From NCBI RefSeq assembly GCF_002844195.1, contig NZ_PEND01000011.1:31634-95633 (forward strand): 64,000 bases of DNA. The letters run 5' to 3'. The notes beneath the pieces were generated by a model that worked only from the letters and a program-made list of their open reading frames with translations, was not told the DNA's origin and ran no database searches. The position numbers were made by a program, and so were the translations under genes. This DNA is from Halegenticoccus soli (GTDB taxonomy: Archaea > Halobacteriota > Halobacteria > Halobacteriales > Haloferacaceae). This document shows, piece by piece, positions 25,966 to 34,834 of this stretch (the first letter of the stretch is position 1; every line of letters starts with the position of its first letter).

Positions 25966-26424
25966 TTTGACATCCTCCCACGCCTGAAGACATGGGAATC
26001 TCGCGGCACCGCTGGATTAAGATATTATGGTTTGCAGTCTACCACCTCTGTCCGCGGTTGGAATCCTCGACAGAGGTCATGAAGATAGGCTGCTGGCTGT
26101 ACCAACCAGCCGGTACTCCTATCCCCACCAAAGTGGATGCAGACCCGGAGTTACTGTTCGTGGACTGACGGCCAGTGGCTCCGCCACAAAACCGATACTC
26201 GTACCGCAAAGGGACTTTGAGTTACTACAGCTGGCGCGGTTGGCTCACTAGTTTGGGTTTGGACGATACCTGTGGCAAACGCCAAGTCAACTGCCAGGAT
26301 TCTATGTACATCCACTCAAACGAACTATGAAGATATGAACCGTCAGTACACAGTGAGAGTAACTGACAACAGGCGATTATCCTATAACTTTAGTCGTAGG
26401 TTTTCTCGCCCTGAAAATCTCCTA
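25966..26424 (-). mobile_element. palindrome-bounded non-autonomous element, IS200/IS605-derived (copy 1)
   Basis: Two palindromic ends in the same orientation flank about 410 bases. The left one (TGACATCCTCCCACG with an imperfect hairpin, 25969-25995) has the GGATGTCA tail of tnpB elements when read on the minus strand. The right one (ATCCTATAACTTTAGTCG, near 26383-26420) is of the GAGAAAACC type. The interior has no open frame. Size and ends match palindrome-associated transposable elements known in haloarchaea. A second copy with the same order of end types is at 41374-41775. Confidence 0.55.
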
Positions 26425-26507
26425 AATTGGGAAGAGGTTGGTGATATGGGATAGTTACGAGAGCGAGTTCTTCGGCCGCTAGACAGGACAACCGAGACAG
26501 GGATCCG

Positions 26508-27800
26508 TCACTGTCCGTCGATAAGTTGGGACGGCGTGATGACGTCCATGTCTTTCTTCCCGACGTGGTTGACAATATTCTTGAAATCGTCAATGGATGT
26601 CTCGTAGTCTTTTCCATTGCCGATATCGTGGTACGTGATGACCACCATCTGGTTGAATGCCTCGGCGATATTGAGAAGCCGTCGCGTTCCTTGGGCATCC
26701 TTGCCCATAATGCGGGAAATGCTGTGCATGTCCGACGGCTGCTGCGCGTTGCTCGGACAGGCACCTTGTAGGAAGCCGGTTTCGTGGAACTCGCGGACTA
26801 TGTCCAGTGTCTCTGAACTTACGCGGTTGTACGGGGCGACGAAGTGCCGCGCGCCCTTTTGGAATCCCTTCAGTTCAAGGTACCGCTTAGTGCTCTGGAT
26901 TTTCCGACGTTGTTCCTCTACCGGGTATGCGGGTAACGGTTTCCTTGTCTGCGGGTGGGCCATCATGTCCCACCCCGCATCACGCATTTCACGCATCTGG
27001 CCCGTATTCAGGTTCCCTTGCGTATTAATCGCGTCAGGGATAACGGCGACACTGGCCGGCCAACCTTTTTTCTGCAGTTCTTTGAATGCTACGTTGTATT
27101 GAGACGTGACGGCATCGTCAAACTGGAAGATAACTTTCCCCTTCTTGGGTTTGGGGATCCTACGCAGATCGTCGATCCAGCATTTGATCGGCTCACCCTT
27201 ATCAGAGATGGCCATGAGGCGCAGTTCCTGAACTGCCTTCATGATCGGGCTCCCCTGCCGATCGGTGTACCCAAGGTCGATCCGGATCCAGCCGTTCAGT
27301 TCTTGCGGTATATACCGACGACTGGTCAGCATGTCACTACGCGCTGGGGCGATGATTTCGGCTGCGAAGTAACCGCTAGCTGGTTTTTCGAGTTTCACAG
27401 CCAGCGAGAGGTCGTGTTTCGTAAGATCAAGTCCCTCGGGGAACGCCTTGAAGATCCCGGCTGCTTCGCCATTCTTATTTTCTAACCTCACGGACTGCGT
27501 CCCGGAATACACCTGGTTTGAGTCCGCCTTTGCTTTACCGCGAATCAGTCCCCAGTTCGCATTCTCGAAGTTCTCGAAATCCTCAACGAGTTTCCCTCGT
27601 GTGAAGGGGGACTTCTTCCCCTTCGAGCCGCCGGGCGTGTTCTCGTCGTCCGGCGAGGCCGAGGTGGTCTTGTCCCCGGCCGGAGTTTCGTCTCCCGGTG
27701 TCTGCGAGGTTCCTTGCAGGCTCGAGCAGCCTGCAAGAGATACCGCACCGGTGGTTCCGAGCGCTGCGAGGAAACTGCGGCGGGTCGATGGTCGCTTCAT
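26508..27800 (-). CDS. Tat lipoprotein with polysaccharide deacetylase domain (copy 2)
   Basis: A 430-residue paralogue of 21464-22768. It has a twin-Arg signal (TRRSFLAALGTTG), lipobox SLAGC, a spacer rich in Thr/Asp/Gly, a beta domain, then the deacetylase-like domain (VIFQFDDAVTSQY, GWDMMAHPQT, HFVAPYNRVS). FQFDD keeps the first Asp pair, but the second metal motif is MAHPQT where copy 1 has IASHSD, so catalysis may be weakened or changed. TATA-like GTATTATAATGG lies about 40 bases before the start. Two different deacetylases in one block suggest different polymer substrates. Confidence 0.75.
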   Translation of the reverse strand: MKRPSTRRSFLAALGTTGAVSLAGCSSLQGTSQTPGDETPAGDKTTSASPDDENTPGGSKGKKSPFTRGKLVEDFENFENANWGLIRGKAKADSNQVYSGTQSVRLENKNGEAAGIFKAFPEGLDLTKHDLSLAVKLEKPASGYFAAEIIAPARSDMLTSRRYIPQELNGWIRIDLGYTDRQGSPIMKAVQELRLMAISDKGEPIKCWIDDLRRIPKPKKGKVIFQFDDAVTSQYNVAFKELQKKGWPASVAVIPDAINTQGNLNTGQMREMRDAGWDMMAHPQTRKPLPAYPVEEQRRKIQSTKRYLELKGFQKGARHFVAPYNRVSSETLDIVREFHETGFLQGACPSNAQQPSDMHSISRIMGKDAQGTRRLLNIAEAFNQMVVITYHDIGNGKDYETSIDDFKNIVNHVGKKDMDVITPSQLIDGQ

Positions 27801-29154
27801 TTTCCTCTCGCGCTCATTGTACTCAGGTCACCATTATAATACGGACGCTAAGATGCGCCTTAGCAGCATTCTAATCGCTCAAATCGCCCAAATTAGCCTT
27901 TTCGAGGGTCAACGTGATAAGGATTTAATTCATACGTAAGTTATGAAATATTATCCGTAGATTATCTTCATTCATGCCATTTATTTATTCTCTTTTAAAA
28001 TTTTAGCAGCAAAGCTGTCGTCAGAAGCTCCTGCTGTGACGGGCCCCTCCTTGACGCCCAGTCACTGTAAAACGTCGCTCACCGGAACCGTGATTCTAAT
28101 CGACCTTAAGGTGGTAAGCGGGACCAAATTTGCCAATTCTCCGACGGACCCACGATTGGGACGGGTGAGACACTCACAATTGCCACGGGCTACAAGGACG
28201 TCGAGGCCGATATCATCTTGAACGAGAACAGGCGCCCTTGCTCAACAACGATGGGAACGACGTCGTTTCGATCCTCAATCCCGATGGACAGGTCGTCCTC
28301 CGCAGCGACACTGACGCTCACTGGGAATCTGACATTGATAATGGCTCCGAGGGTTCTGAATGAGGAGAAGAGACGTCAAACGACTCAGAGGGGTCAGAGA
28401 GTCTCTCAACGATTTAGACTTTTGACGCGGATTCTGACTCTGACTCAGACGGCAGAGCGGAATCAAGCCCGGCTCTGAGATGGAAGAAGATTGCTAGCTG
28501 ACGGGGAATATTCACACACTTTTTGTCTGATCTCACGAACCTCACGCACGTCGTCGAACACCCATTCAAACCTATTCCAGGGATGGTGTTCTGCAGAGAG
28601 ACCTCACTACCGCCGTCGCCCAACGCGGTCACTCGGAGGACACGATTCGGCGGCAGATAATGTCACTCTACGGAGTAGGGACAGAAGCAAAGAACCGAAC
28701 GGTAACCTCCGACCGATGTAGCGACGACTAACCCCACACTATCCACGGAGGCCGTCTGGTAGTTGAGCTATCGTCGGTAGCCACTCGAGTCTGATATGTT
28801 CCGACCAGGTTATAGCAAGTGATAGAGGCCATATTATTATCCCTGGATATAGCCATATTCGGATCCACCGAATGTTTCCTATGGAAACTGTCGTGGGTAG
28901 GTGATAGCGAACTTTGTAGTGCCTGGCGGAATCTCTCAGATAGATAGGAAAGGTGCTAAGTGAGTGTGAGATTATTGGTGGGCATAAGAAGGTCTGTCCC
29001 TGTGTAGTTTTTTCATTCCGAGAAAGACCCGGTGTAGAAGCACCGAGCCGGCCTTCTTATGGGGAAGAAAGCCATGACAACCTGGACACCGAACACAGGT
29101 ATCTCTTCGCGTATCGACGTCGAACGCCAGCGGCCCGACACGGGGGCAGGGTAG
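27801..29154. other. degenerate AT-richer region with gene debris
   Basis: Over 1.3 kb without an intact gene. It holds a remnant of a lamin-tail-domain gene (28107-28363) and otherwise only short frames. A T-rich run at about 29006-29015 (TAGTTTTTTC) could be a terminator. The block separates the surface-sugar genes from the plasmid-like segment. Confidence 0.5.
28107..28363 (+). pseudogene. lamin-tail-domain (LTD) protein remnant
   Basis: Reading from about 28137 gives FSDGPTIGTGETLTIATGYK. After a single-base frame change near 28230 it continues APLLNNDGNDVVSILNPDGQ and ends at TGA 28363. These are the hallmarks of haloarchaeal lamin-tail domains (G-[ED]-TLT-I-TG and LLNNDGD-V-L). The domain often accompanies secreted nucleases such as the thermonuclease at 36002. 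The start is not recognisable. Confidence 0.6.
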
Positions 29155-29316
29155 ATGCTCCTGTTTGAGACGGTCACAGTAGACGGCTACAGAAGCGTCA
29201 GCTACCACCTCGAAGTATCTCAACGTGGCAACTGTTTCCAGAGTGTGCTCGAGGTCGGGTTCAATCCAGACACGGGGCCTGCCGGACGAGAAGTAGAAGA
29301 GGGGGGCCGCCTATGA
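29155..29316 (+). CDS. 53-residue protein translationally coupled to a winged-helix gene
   Basis: ATG at 29155 directly follows an in-frame TAG, and its TGA (29314-29316) overlaps the ATG of the next gene (29313) in an ATGA motif. The product (LLFETVTVDGYRSVSYHLEV, then QSVLEVGFNP) has alternating hydrophobic residues suggestive of two or three beta strands. Overlap with a regulator gene is the main evidence that it is real. Function unknown; it could be a small partner of that regulator. Confidence 0.6.
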   Translation: MLLFETVTVDGYRSVSYHLEVSQRGNCFQSVLEVGFNPDTGPAGREVEEGGRL

Positions 29317-29834
29317 GTGAGCGTGACGTCCCGGGCTCCAACTCCGACTCAGACTCCGACTTGGATTTTGAGGAGCTTGCCGACTGGTTAGGCCAGCACC
29401 GCTACGCGCTCATGACAGCCTTGTCGCGGACCGAGGGACGGGCGACCACGCGGACCCTCCGGCGGCGAACGGACGTCCCGCGCGGGAGCTTCTCGCACCA
29501 CATGGAGCAGCTCGCCGAGTGGAACCTCGTCGTTGAGGCGGGCCGTGTGGAGACACACGGGCAGGGGTCGCCCTCTCGTGTATGGGAACTCACGCCCTGC
29601 GGCGAGGATTTCGTGGCCTATCTCCGAGCGACGGGCGCTGTTGAGGTTACGGGTGACGATATCACCGCCCTGAAAGAGCAGCTTGCGCGTCTCGAAGATC
29701 GACAGGATACTCTGGAAGAGCGACTCGAAAAGCTCCGAAAGACAACGAAAGAGGTCGTCGGCATGATCGGCGAGAAAATCGACGACATAGAGGATCAAAT
29801 CGATACGATCGACCCCGCTGAGACGCACGAGTGA
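29313..29834 (+). CDS. MarR-like winged-helix protein with C-terminal coiled coil
   Basis: A 173-residue protein. After a Ser/Asp-rich start, residues 25-115 form a winged helix (ALMTALSRTEGRATTRTLRR, SFSHHMEQLAEWNLV, SRVWELTPCGEDFV). Residues 118-165 are a long coiled coil (LKEQLARLEDRQDTLEERLE). Similar proteins occur on haloarchaeal plasmids and integrated elements. It is probably a DNA-binding dimer. The upstream 53-residue gene overlaps it. Confidence 0.75.
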   Translation: MSERDVPGSNSDSDSDLDFEELADWLGQHRYALMTALSRTEGRATTRTLRRRTDVPRGSFSHHMEQLAEWNLVVEAGRVETHGQGSPSRVWELTPCGEDFVAYLRATGAVEVTGDDITALKEQLARLEDRQDTLEERLEKLRKTTKEVVGMIGEKIDDIEDQIDTIDPAETHE

Positions 29835-29985
29835 CTAACTTTGTCCTTGCTCACCGCGATTTACGCTGAATCCAGTCTGGACAGAGAATAGGCATCGACA
29901 CAGCAGGAGGACTCTGAGGTGATCTCTCACCGGCAGAGATCTCCGGTGAACCGAGAGAAAAGACCAAGAAGAGCTGAATGCTTTG

Positions 29986-30216
29986 CTACGCAGGACTCAT
30001 TCCCCAAGTGATGTGGTCCCAGAGCCGTTCGTAGAAGAAATAGACGACCGTTTTCAAGAACATTGACGCAAGCCCGATATTCAACGCGGTGCTCGTATCA
30101 CCGAGGAGATAGTATGCGACCGCGAATGTCACAGCGAGTGTGACCGCCCGGTACAGAATCGTCTTCGTCAGGACACGCATCCATCCTTGGTGTGCTCGCC
30201 GACAAATCATACTCAT
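29986..30216 (-). CDS. DUF2061-type small membrane protein
   Basis: A 76-residue protein with two hydrophobic segments (ILYRAVTLAVTFAVAYYLLG and LNIGLASMFLKTVVYFFYE) and the family ending YERLWDHITWG. DUF2061 proteins are often encoded next to sulfate or cysteine genes, but no such neighbour is seen. A start about 12 residues later (MRVLTK) is possible. Function unknown. Confidence 0.75.
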   Translation of the reverse strand: MSMICRRAHQGWMRVLTKTILYRAVTLAVTFAVAYYLLGDTSTALNIGLASMFLKTVVYFFYERLWDHITWGMSPA

Positions 30217-30316
30217 TCACATCTCTGTGTGTATGAAAAAATATTCCGGAACGTCTCATCTTCCTGTACGAAGGTGAGTGGTGACACGGTGTCAGAGGTC
30301 TGGCCGGAAACTCGCC

Positions 30317-31102
30317 TCAGCTGCCGGTACACACGGTCGAAACAAATTTTCGAAGGCGTCGACGAACCGCATCGCCGTGCTTCTCGACAACGAGAGCCCG
30401 TGCGTGTGCCCCACCAGAATACGTGATGAGTTCTTTCGGCTCAGGGGCGTTCTCAGCGAGTGCGTGGCCGACGCGCACATACTCAGGGCGTTCATCTTCG
30501 CTGATCATGAAGAGGAGTCTCCCCTGAAGTTCCGACGCGTTTTCTGCGCCACCGTTCGCCGAAAGTGTAACTGTCCCGTCTACCGCGCCCGCTTCGGCTC
30601 GTACGTTCGCTTCAAGAGCTGCTTTCCCCCCGGTGCTCGCGCCAATGAGGAGTAACCGCGTCACATTCTGTTCGCGCCGCATGAACCGTATCGCACCGAG
30701 AACCGACTCGGTACGATTAGTGGGGTCCACCTCAGTTGTCAGCGCCAGATGGCCCAGCTGCGCATACGTCTTCGCCTGCGGCCTCCAGATGTGGCGGTCC
30801 TTGTGGCTTTGCGGAATCAACACAATGCCACAGTCACCGGCCCCATAGAGCGTTCCTTCTAGTTCGGCCCCGTGTGTCGCTCGGAAGGAAACGCGTTGTG
30901 ACCGAGGTGCCGCTGTGGAGTCTGGTGGCGCGTCAGCGCTCGATGGGGGCGGTGTCTGAGTGGAGGGAGATCCCGTGGTGGTGGTATTCTGAGAGCGCAG
31001 GGAACCGCGCGAGTCGAATACGCAGCCACTGAGTCCGCCGCTCACGACGAGTGCACCACTCGCTGCAAGCACGTCTCGCCGACGGAGCGCGCCACGGTCC
31101 AT
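30317..31102 (-). CDS. Tat lipoprotein, alpha/beta-hydrolase fold
   Basis: A 261-residue exported protein. Twin-Arg and lipobox are LRRRDVLAASGAL and GGLSGC; a Ser/Thr/Pro spacer follows. The hydrolase domain begins near residue 70 (VSFRATHGAELEG, GIVLIPQSHKD). GASTGG at about residue 155 holds the nucleophile Ser. A late His (SGGAHARAL) may complete the triad, and Asp is likely at SEDERPE. Substrate unknown; an ester or lipid hydrolase at the cell surface is reasonable. Confidence 0.75.
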   Translation of the reverse strand: MDRGALRRRDVLAASGALVVSGGLSGCVFDSRGSLRSQNTTTTGSPSTQTPPPSSADAPPDSTAAPRSQRVSFRATHGAELEGTLYGAGDCGIVLIPQSHKDRHIWRPQAKTYAQLGHLALTTEVDPTNRTESVLGAIRFMRREQNVTRLLLIGASTGGKAALEANVRAEAGAVDGTVTLSANGGAENASELQGRLLFMISEDERPEYVRVGHALAENAPEPKELITYSGGAHARALVVEKHGDAVRRRLRKFVSTVCTGS

Positions 31103-31256
31103 ATTCGAAACCGAGACGGTTATCGGTATTGTACGTTCTGGCGGTGTCGCTTCTCGGAGCGGACGGTGCGACCACTACATGCGGAGCGTCCGTTCGGTGG
31201 AGACGTCCGTGCTCGTCGTACGTCCCTGCAACTGACAATCAACGCCGTAGGGTGTG

Positions 31257-32390
31257 TTAATTGATTTCGGACCTTCCGCTCGACACCAACGATCCGACGT
31301 ACGCGCGAATACGATCGAGCCATGGCGTATGACTTCCTCCGAGTTCGATGACCCCAATCTTCGCCATGAAGAGATAGACGAGTAGCGAAAGGACGTAGAC
31401 GAGCGGCGTTATAGCCACCTGCCACAGAAGCGTCGTCGTGAGGTCGATGCCGAGTGCCGCCCCCCAGACTCGATTCACCGCCTGGAGGATACGGAAAAGC
31501 GGAACGTGAACCAGATAAATCCCGACGGCGTATCGTCCAACCGTCGGAAGCGTCGTATGTTCACCTAGCTCTGGATTCGACAGAGCATACGCAAAGAGCG
31601 CGAGGACAAAGAACACCGTCGAGACAGTGTACTCCGTCAAGACCACCGCTTGAGGAAGAGTGTGGTCACGGAGTACATACCCGATGGCGTACTGCTCGAG
31701 TAGTTGAGTTACCAAGAAGAGACAGACCGCTCCGAGATAGATGTGACTCCGGTCTTCGCTCGGCGTCCAATCGACCGATCGAAGCTGAAATCCGAGAGCG
31801 ACGTAGAAGAACCCGAAGAAGAGGGCATCCCGTGTGGGAAACGGAATCTCGAAGACGTGTTGGAAATTCATCCCGATCAGCCCGAGAAGGTGGAGTACGG
31901 CTGCGACGGGCACCAGATAGCGCGTCTTCCCGACCCGAACGAAGAGTACGACGAAGCAGATGGAGAAAAAGAGGGCGGTCAGAAACCACAGCGGGACGCC
32001 GATAGCATCTCCGTAGTACAGTAACCCAGCCACGGAGAGGTCGCCGAGCCGATGAGCAACTAATGCAGCTGTGACGGGAGTATCTTGGATGAGAGCAACG
32101 CATGTCGTCGCTGCCAAGTAAAGCAGGATACCGAACAGATAGAGCGATCCCAATTTTTTGAATACAGTCCACAGTCGGGAAGTGACGGTATTGGCATCCA
32201 CTGTTTTCGCGAGAAAATACCCAGACGCTGCGAAAAAGAACGGGACGTCGAATTGCCCAATGGTGTCCAACGCGAAGAAGACATAGTTTCCGTACGTCTC
32301 GAAGCCCTTGAACGGTTTCACGTGCGCAATGACGATGAAAAACATTGCGACAGCGCGCATTGTGTCGATACTCTCGATTCGATCGCTCAT
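31257..32390 (-). CDS. acyltransferase-3 family membrane protein
   Basis: A 377-residue protein with about ten membrane segments. The start IESIDTMRAVAMFFIVIAHV with the His near residue 23 is characteristic of the OafA/YrhL acyltransferase family, which adds acetyl or other acyl groups to sugars in membrane-bound glycans. PFFFAASGYFLAKT is also conserved. It suits a region concerned with cell-surface glycans but lies in the plasmid-like segment. The acceptor is unknown. Confidence 0.85.
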   Translation of the reverse strand: MSDRIESIDTMRAVAMFFIVIAHVKPFKGFETYGNYVFFALDTIGQFDVPFFFAASGYFLAKTVDANTVTSRLWTVFKKLGSLYLFGILLYLAATTCVALIQDTPVTAALVAHRLGDLSVAGLLYYGDAIGVPLWFLTALFFSICFVVLFVRVGKTRYLVPVAAVLHLLGLIGMNFQHVFEIPFPTRDALFFGFFYVALGFQLRSVDWTPSEDRSHIYLGAVCLFLVTQLLEQYAIGYVLRDHTLPQAVVLTEYTVSTVFFVLALFAYALSNPELGEHTTLPTVGRYAVGIYLVHVPLFRILQAVNRVWGAALGIDLTTTLLWQVAITPLVYVLSLLVYLFMAKIGVIELGGSHTPWLDRIRAYVGSLVSSGRSEIN

Positions 32391-32858
32391 GGATCTGACA
32401 TTCGGGTTGAAGAGAGTTTAGGATGGTGGCCAGGGAAACCGGTAGACTGAGTGTAGATTCACTGGTTCGCGGAGGTCACCATTACACCGCGAGCGGTGAC
32501 GGAAAGAAGAGAACGCACGTTCTTGAGCGTCGGAAGAGCGACGGTCGTGGACCCTCGTCTGCTCGGCGGTGCGACGGTGACTCTCGTACTTCCCACGGCG
32601 TACGTCATAGATAGCCTGGTGGCGTAACTGCGGCCGACAACTCGCGCCGAGCACGAAACCCGCGAGCGGGTTGGGCTGCCGCTGAGCGCATCTACGTGCC
32701 CTAGTAGAACACTACCGCGGAAACGCTCGCTGCTGTCGAGTTCGACGGCCCAGTCTATCGGATTCGGCGATATCCAACCATTCTCTGCACTCTGGAGCAC
32801 CGAGAATGCGCGCGTGGTACTTATTCCACCCGACGACCGAGTGCAACGGCACGTATTC
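32391..32858. other. intergenic, no gene seen
   Basis: No supported gene. Short frames on both strands are Arg/Ser-rich and look like chance reading frames. Confidence 0.35.
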
Positions 32859-33185
32859 ATGACCGATGAGCCGATTATCCCCACCTATCCGATCGACGGC
32901 TGCTGGCAGACGACTCTCGTCCGGTTCTCGGTTCCGGACGTGATCCGTAACCAGTCGCTCGACCCAGGCGAACGGATCCAGGCCGAGTATGCCGTGTTAT
33001 ACTACCCTGAGCGAGAAATCCTCGAGGCAACCATGGACATCTGGAATGCGTCGTCGGTGCCATCTGACAAGGGATGTCTCCTGGCGGGAGAGTACCGCTT
33101 CGAGGAATCGTTCATGCCACGTCGCAGGAGAGATAAACACTGGGAAGATTTCAGCTGGGGATTCACGCTCACCCTCTCAGAGTAG
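32859..33185 (+). CDS. hypothetical protein, member of a duplicated gene/orc1 module
   Basis: A protein of about 108 residues from the ATG at 32859 (an upstream GTG at 32814 is less likely). It contains a mixed beta pattern (LVRFSVPDVIRNQ, AEYAVLYYPEREIL) and ends with HWEDFSWGFTLTLSE. No family is recognised. The last 140 bases are repeated almost exactly at 37110-37252, where the rest of the gene is missing. The gene therefore belongs to a duplicated module next to orc1/cdc6. Confidence 0.5.
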   Translation: MTDEPIIPTYPIDGCWQTTLVRFSVPDVIRNQSLDPGERIQAEYAVLYYPEREILEATMDIWNASSVPSDKGCLLAGEYRFEESFMPRRRRDKHWEDFSWGFTLTLSE

Positions 33186-33265
33186 GGAAGATAGTGACAC
33201 AGCGCACCGCAATCCGTCTGGCAATCACGAGGTAAGAGACGAGACCCAAACGCGCGTCGGCCACT

Positions 33266-33440
33266 CCCCGTTGTCGAGTTGTAAAATTGGGGGAAGAAAG
33301 CCTCATTCAGCCGTTTGTGCGGGCTTTCGTATCACATTCTCGAACTCAACAAATTGGTATCTTCACGGATCATCTCCATAATCGGTTCTGGATCTTCAAA
33401 GTCACTCACAGATAAAATTCAACCGAACAGGAACCAACAC
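33266..33440 (-). pseudogene. 3' remnant of a duplicated orc1/cdc6 gene
   Basis: The stretch aligns with the 3' end of the orc1 gene at 37465-38970 and its downstream flank: GTCGAGTTGTAAAAT box, then GAAAGCCT(C/G)ATTCAGC, then CTCCATAATCG(G/T)TTCTGGATC. It is preceded by the same hypothetical gene whose tail lies downstream of the intact orc1. About 50 coding residues are left, badly decayed. Confidence 0.65.
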
Positions 33441-33455
33441 AACAGTTTTCCTGAG

Positions 33456-34739
33456 CTATTCACCGAGGTCACGAACGTCGATGTTCAACCACTCGAGGTT
33501 ACGATCCTCAAATGCATCTTTCACCTTCTGTGGGTCGACATCATCGCTGAATTCATGTTCGTTCCATTGGCCGCCCCCAACGCCCTTATTGTGATCAATA
33601 GTATTCACAAAGCCGAACATCACCAATTTCGAGAGATGATTGAACATACCGCGTTGAGTGAGCGGATCCTTCCCACCGACGGTGCTGTATGCGCGAACAA
33701 CCCGAGCATACGCAGCGTGGATTGTCCGCGTCCGAGCCGGCGTGAGACTTGCCTTATCGAGATGGGCGAGAGCCTTTAAGATGTAGAGCTTCTCATCGTC
33801 CTGATCGACAATCGATTCAACAATATTCCCATATTCAAGATCCTTATCGGCCTGCCGGATATGACCCTCTTGAATCTGTTCAGAGCCATTTTCCTCGGCG
33901 ATCTCTGCCGATCGTCGAAGGAGTCGAATCGCTCGGCGAGCGCTCCCTGACGCTTCCTGATACGCGAGTGCCGAGCACAGAGAAATCGTCTCTTGACTAT
34001 ACGCATCATCATAGAGAGCTAGTTTTGCCCGAGCCTTGAGAATTTTAGACAGTTCTTCAGCGTCGTAAGCAGGGAATTTGATCTCGGTTTCACACAGGCT
34101 GTCTTTAACCTTCGGTGAAAGGTTCTTCCGGAAGGTATAGTCGTTGCTGATGCCGATGACGCCAACTCGCACGTTTTCGACGTAGCCGATATCCCGGGAG
34201 CGTGGCAGTTCGTAAAGTAATGTATCGTCTCTTCCGATTTTGTCGACCTCGTCGAGGATCACAAGAACCGTCCCTTCGAGTTTGTCGAGCTCCTCGTACA
34301 TGATGTCATAAACGTCCTGTGGAGCATACCCAGTCCCAGTAATGCGGTTTCCCTTGTCTCGGAGACGATTCGCAATTCCGACAGCGACTTGGTATGACGA
34401 GGTCTTGTGATCTCCAGTCGTGAAATTCTCGCAGTTGATCCAGACGACGTTGAGTGAGATTCGCTCATTCTCCGGAAGTTGCTCATTCTTCCGTTTGATA
34501 TCGCGTTCGAGGTTTTCGCGGAGATACTTCGTTGCAGCAGTCTTTCCGACACCGGTGTCACCATAGAGAAAGGCGTTCTGCGGAGGACGACCTTTGTAAA
34601 TGGGCTTGAACACACTGGTATACTGTTTGAGGACCTCGTCTCGACAAAGGATTTCCTCGGGTGTGTAATCTTCTTCGAGAACGTCGGCATTTTTTATGAG
34701 TTCAACATCATCAGCGAAGATTGAATCAACGTCGTCCAT
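33456..34739 (-). CDS. orc1: Orc1/Cdc6 replication initiator (copy 1)
   Basis: A 427-residue AAA+ initiator that binds origin recognition boxes and loads the MCM helicase. The start MDDVDSIFADDVELIK at 34739 is preferred over an upstream frame that would translate origin repeats. The Walker A motif is GDTGVGKT (60-67), Walker B VLVILDEVDKIG and sensor 1 IGISNDYTF. ARAKLAL and GSARRAIRLLRRS mark the lid, and a C-terminal winged helix follows (VVRAYSTV, GMFNHLSKLVMFGF). Its upstream region (34780-35163) has four CTCAGGAAAACCGCTGT boxes. The protein differs from copy 2, and the two origins use unrelated box sequences. Confidence 0.92.
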   Translation of the reverse strand: MDDVDSIFADDVELIKNADVLEEDYTPEEILCRDEVLKQYTSVFKPIYKGRPPQNAFLYGDTGVGKTAATKYLRENLERDIKRKNEQLPENERISLNVVWINCENFTTGDHKTSSYQVAVGIANRLRDKGNRITGTGYAPQDVYDIMYEELDKLEGTVLVILDEVDKIGRDDTLLYELPRSRDIGYVENVRVGVIGISNDYTFRKNLSPKVKDSLCETEIKFPAYDAEELSKILKARAKLALYDDAYSQETISLCSALAYQEASGSARRAIRLLRRSAEIAEENGSEQIQEGHIRQADKDLEYGNIVESIVDQDDEKLYILKALAHLDKASLTPARTRTIHAAYARVVRAYSTVGGKDPLTQRGMFNHLSKLVMFGFVNTIDHNKGVGGGQWNEHEFSDDVDPQKVKDAFEDRNLEWLNIDVRDLGE

Positions 34740-34779
34740 GTGAGTATGATTGCCGTGGCCATCTACATTAACTTTTCTC

Positions 34780-34815
34780 GAGTTTCCTGAGTTTCCTGAG
34801 TTTCCTGAGTTCCCC
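34780..34815. repeat. tandem 9-bp mini-ORB repeats
   Basis: Three exact GAGTTTCCT units and a fourth decayed one (GAGTTCCCC) lie between the orc1 start and the first full box. Read on the minus strand each unit is AGGAAACTC, that is, the CTCAGGAAA core of the full box repeated every 9 bases. They may bind the initiator's winged helix or help autoregulation. Confidence 0.65.
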
Positions 34816-34834
34816 AAAAACCCCCTCCTCACAC

